Shown: positions 34,321 to 34,392 of the stretch, in pieces | Layout: the number at the start of each line of letters is the position of its first letter | Numbering within the stretch: the first letter of the stretch is position 1 | Assembly: GCA_002412625.1 (NCBI GenBank) | Contig: DHVK01000037.1 | Location: 1 to 34,392 of the forward strand | Source of the DNA: Cloacimonetes bacterium UBA5210 | Lineage (GTDB): Bacteria > Cloacimonadota > Cloacimonadia > Cloacimonadales > Cloacimonadaceae | DNA length: 34,392 nt | Direction of reading: 5' to 3' | Notes under the pieces: model-generated | Databases searched by the model: none | What the model was told of the DNA's origin: nothing | What the model saw: only the letters and a program-made list of their open reading frames with translations | Translations under genes and position numbers: made by a program

Positions 34321-34392
34321 ATATAAAACTTCCCCAATGTAAGATTCGCAGCTTCGGAAAGCTACGATAGTGCGCCTGTGCGCATTGTATAT

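Overview
The window looks like a bacterial chromosome segment from the Cloacimonadota (Candidatus Cloacimonas or a close relative). This is inferred, not proven. The grounds are a methylmalonyl-CoA mutase/MeaB operon (propionate/succinate chemistry), a bacterial tricorn protease, glutaminyl-tRNA synthetase, a COG2403 (cyclic-2,3-diphosphoglycerate synthetase-like) GTPase beside carbamate kinase, and FlgD-like sorting tails on secreted proteins. Two promoters fit the ordinary sigma-70 pattern TTGAC-N17/18.

Layout. 1-2020: remains of an AT-rich defence/restriction cluster. A zinc-hook ATPase lacks its N-terminal half, and a Type III-style DNA methyltransferase is cut off after motif DPPY. 2205-2798: an exported lipoprotein of unknown function. 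3039-9446: an operon of a divergent phosphoglycerate kinase, mutA, mutB and meaB with tight or overlapping junctions. 9652-12577: a two-gene signalling unit, a solute-binding lipoprotein overlapping a dCache-HAMP-PP2C (RsbU/SpoIIE) sensor phosphatase. 12584-16338, minus strand: an operon of a cupin_5 protein, a PIN-PhoH ATPase and an alanine racemase with a large extra C-terminal domain, behind a near-consensus promoter. 16481-16568: tRNA-Leu(CAG).

16570-21000 is an accessory stretch. It holds a fragment of a LexA/UmuD-type S24 peptidase, a secreted FN3/sorting-tail lipoprotein, an internally deleted IS3-family element, and a sigma-70-like factor with a C-terminal extension. A formylglycine-generating-enzyme-fold lipoprotein follows (21058-22167). 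A 34-bp repeat is shared between the end of the broken methylase (2047) and the DNA before the sigma gene (19651).

22589-24983: COG2403 GTPase and carbamate kinase, separated by a strong hairpin. 25102-27049, minus strand: glnS followed by a small ACT-like protein, with a clear terminator. 27629-30844, minus strand: tricorn protease with all expected catalytic residues. 31135-33900: a DUF2238-type membrane protein and a soluble TPR histidine kinase. The last 490 bases carry a nested inverted-repeat element of about 231 bp (34024-34254) that resembles a small non-autonomous mobile element or structured RNA locus.

The best candidates for something undescribed are the orphan binding-protein/phosphatase pair, the racemase fusion, the divergent PGK in the mutase operon, the extended sigma factor, and the nested palindromic element.
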